DNA of 64,000 nt from DASQPA01 sp963757335 (GTDB lineage: Bacteria > Acidobacteriota > Thermoanaerobaculia > Multivoradales > UBA5704), in assembly GCA_963757335.1 (NCBI GenBank), contig CAVWRJ010000003.1:36514-100513 (forward strand), in the 5' to 3' direction. A program made the translations under genes and the position numbers. How positions within the stretch are numbered: position 1 is the stretch's first letter; each line of letters starts with the position of its first letter. Shown here one piece after another: positions 62,101 to 64,000 of this stretch. Under the pieces are notes generated by a model. The model ran no database searches and was not told where the DNA came from. It was given only the letters and a program-made list of their open reading frames with translations.

Positions 62101-64000
62101 GGCGCGGCGAGCGGCGCGACGGGCGTGTTCTGCAGAGCGAGCATGACCTGGAAGAGCGGCGTGCGCGACAGATCCCGCTCCGGCTGGAGTTCCTCGACCA
62201 GCTTCTCGAAGGGCAGGTCCTGGTGGGCAAAGGCCCGGATCGTCGTCCGCCGCGTCCGGCCGAGGTGCGCGGCGAAGCTCGGCTCTCCGGAGAGGTCGCC
62301 GGGCAGAACCAGAGTATTGACGAAGAGGCCGATCAGGTCCTCGCTCGCGAGGTGAGCGCGACCGGCGATGGGAGTGCCGATGGCGAGGCGGCGTTGCCCG
62401 GAGTGCCGGGAAAGGAGCGCCTGGAAGACGGCCAAGAGGGTCATGAAAAGCGTCGCCCCCTGCTGGCGGGAAAAGACCTGGAGCGCCTCAACGAGATCCG
62501 GCGAGAGCGCGAAGCTCCGGATCGCCCCAGCTGAGGCCTTGAGGCTCGGCCGCGGGCGGTCGCCGGGGAGCTCGAGGAGCGGCGGCACCCCGGCGAGCAG
62601 CTCCCGCCAGAAGGCGATCTCCGAAGCCAGCACCTCCCCGGAGAGCCGGCTCCGCTGCCAGGCGGCGAAGTCCGCGTACTGGATCGCGAGCTCGGGAAGC
62701 GGCGAGGCCGCGCCCTGCCGGAAGCTCGCGTAGAGGACGGAGATCTCGCGGGTCAGCACCTCGAGCGACCAGGCGTCGGAGACGATGTGGTGCATGGCGA
62801 GGAGGAAGAGGTGCTCCTCCTGCCCCGCGGCGACGAGCGCCGCCCGGAACAGGGGGCCGGCCGCGAGATCGAACGGCAGCCGCGCCCCTTCCCGGCTCAG
62901 GCGCGCGGTCTCGATCTGCCGCGCCGGTTCGGCGAGGCCGCCCAAGTCGAGGAGCGGCAGCGCCTCCCGCTCGCCATTCCCGATCACCTGGACGGGATCG
63001 CCGAGGGCGAGGTCGAAGGTGGTGCGCAGCGATTCGTGCCGTCGCACCACCTCGGCGAGCGCCCGGGCGAACGCTCCCCGGTCGAGCGCTCCCACGAGGC
63101 GGACGGCAGTCGCCAGGTTGTAGGCGATGCCGCCGGGTTCGAGGCGATCGAGGAACCAGAGCCGCTGCTGCGCGAAGGAGAGCGGCAGGGCGCCGTCCCG
63201 CGGCACCCTCCGGAGCGGTGGTAGCTGCACCCCTCGGCCGCTTCCCAGGGCCGACTCGAGGTTGCGGGCGAGATCCGCGACGGTGGGCTGGGCGAAGACC
63301 TCCTGCAGCGCGAGCTCGACGGCGAAGACCTCCCGCACTCGCGAGACCAGCCGCGTGGCGAGAAGGGAGTGCCCGCCGAGGTCGAAGAAGCCATCCTCCG
63401 GCCCTACCCGTTCGACGCCGAGCACCTCCGAGAAGATGCCCGCCAGGATCCTCGACCGGCGTTCGCGGCGCCGCTGCGCCGCCGCCGGAGGTCTCCGGCT
63501 CGCGGCTCGCCAGAGCCTTGCGATCCACCTTGCCGCTCGGAGTGAGCGGCAGGCGATCGAGGGAGAGGAACGCGGACGGGATCATCGGCCCGGGGAGCTT
63601 GTCCCGGAGATACTCGCGCACCGCGGCCATCCCTGGGGAGGCCCCCTCGGCCCAGACGACGCAGGCCATCAGGGACTTCTCGGTTGCGCTCCCGTCGCGC
63701 AGCACGACTGCCGCCTCGTGCACTCCTGGAGCGCCGGCCAGCGCCATCTCGATCTCCCCCAGCTCGATGCGGAAGCCCCGCAACTTGACCTGGTTGTCGG
63801 CGCGGCCCAAGAAATCGAGCCTGCCGTCGGGCAGGAAGCGCACTATAGGTCGCCGGTGCGGTACAGCCGTTCGCCAGGCAGGGCCGGGCTCTCGATGAAG
63901 CGCTCGCCCGTCAGCTCGGGCCGCCCGAGATATTCCAACGCCAGCCCCTCGCCGGCGGTCGCCAGCTCTCCCACGACGCCCGGCGGCACCGGCTGGAGAT
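59118..64000 (-). CDS. NRPS terminal part, ...A-PCP-C-A(Gly)-PCP-TE, partial at right edge
   Basis: The gene enters from beyond the right edge in the C-terminal part of an A domain (64000-63480). Frames break near 63843 and 63445 with motifs kept on both sides. Then PCP (LGGHSLLATR near 63380), C 63200-61870 (HHIVSDA), A 61800-60340 with pocket DILQLGLVWK (Gly code), PCP (LGGHSLLSVRL near 60200) and a type I thioesterase 60060-59250 (GWSFGG nucleophile; His in HVPGYHETL) that releases or cyclises the peptide. It is the only thioesterase in the window. It ends in a proline/alanine-rich tail overlapping the permease start. The released peptide would end in glycine if collinear. Confidence 0.9.

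Overview
The window is very GC-rich and is dominated by minus-strand modular nonribosomal peptide synthetase (NRPS) genes. A macrolide-exporter-like permease with the two-part FtsX architecture common in Acidobacteriota, a lanthipeptide-type precursor with a KxLSLHKETL-like leader, and the overall codon use suggest an Acidobacteriota genome (Thermoanaerobaculia-like). A myxobacterium cannot be excluded. No rRNA, complete tRNA or housekeeping gene is present to settle this.

Layout. (1) 1-23580, minus strand: a lipopeptide assembly line. It starts with a fatty acyl-AMP ligase (FAAL) at 23580: FAAL-ACP-[C-A(Gly)-PCP]-[C-A(Dab-like)-PCP]-[C-A(Ser)-PCP-E]. A second NRPS, [C-A(Val)-PCP]-[C-A(Thr)-PCP]-[C-A(Thr)-PCP]-C..., follows and runs off the left edge. 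(2) 23.6-30.5 kb: an accessory island of broken and intact RepA-type replication genes, tyrosine-recombinase fragments, an IS701-type element with an internal inversion, an orphan lanthipeptide-like precursor, an att site made of a tRNA-Lys 3' fragment, and a 20-bp-period iteron array. (3) 30.8-49.4 kb, minus strand: a second NRPS/PKS operon, [C-A(Ser-like)-PCP], AMP ligase, [C-A(Thr)-PCP]-[C-A(Val-like)-PCP], KS-C-AT, ACP-aminotransferase and an unknown protein. A carboxyltransferase gene diverges from its head. (4) 51.1-55.3 kb: a second accessory stretch with a decayed cas1, a lone CRISPR-like repeat, two more repA remnants, a PD-(D/E)XK-type nuclease and a second identical att site. (5) 55.3-64 kb, minus strand: the 3' end of another NRPS, ...A-PCP-C-A(Gly)-PCP-TE, translationally coupled to an FtsX/MacB-type permease and followed by an MFS exporter.

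How the parts fit. The left operon would acylate and build a lipopeptide (fatty acid-Gly-Dab?-D-Ser-Val-Thr-Thr-...). The middle operon adds a malonate unit and appears equipped to convert a beta-keto to a beta-amino group, as in iturin-type synthases. The right NRPS carries the only thioesterase, with export genes behind it. Whether these are one pathway or several cannot be decided here.

Caution. Many NRPS/PKS frames contain single-base frameshifts although motifs on both sides are intact. They cluster at 0.8-3.1, 21.6-22.8 and 36.7-37.9 kb, which looks more like consensus errors than gene decay. The cas1, recombinase and most repA remnants also carry true truncations. All substrate predictions are hand-read ten-residue pocket codes.
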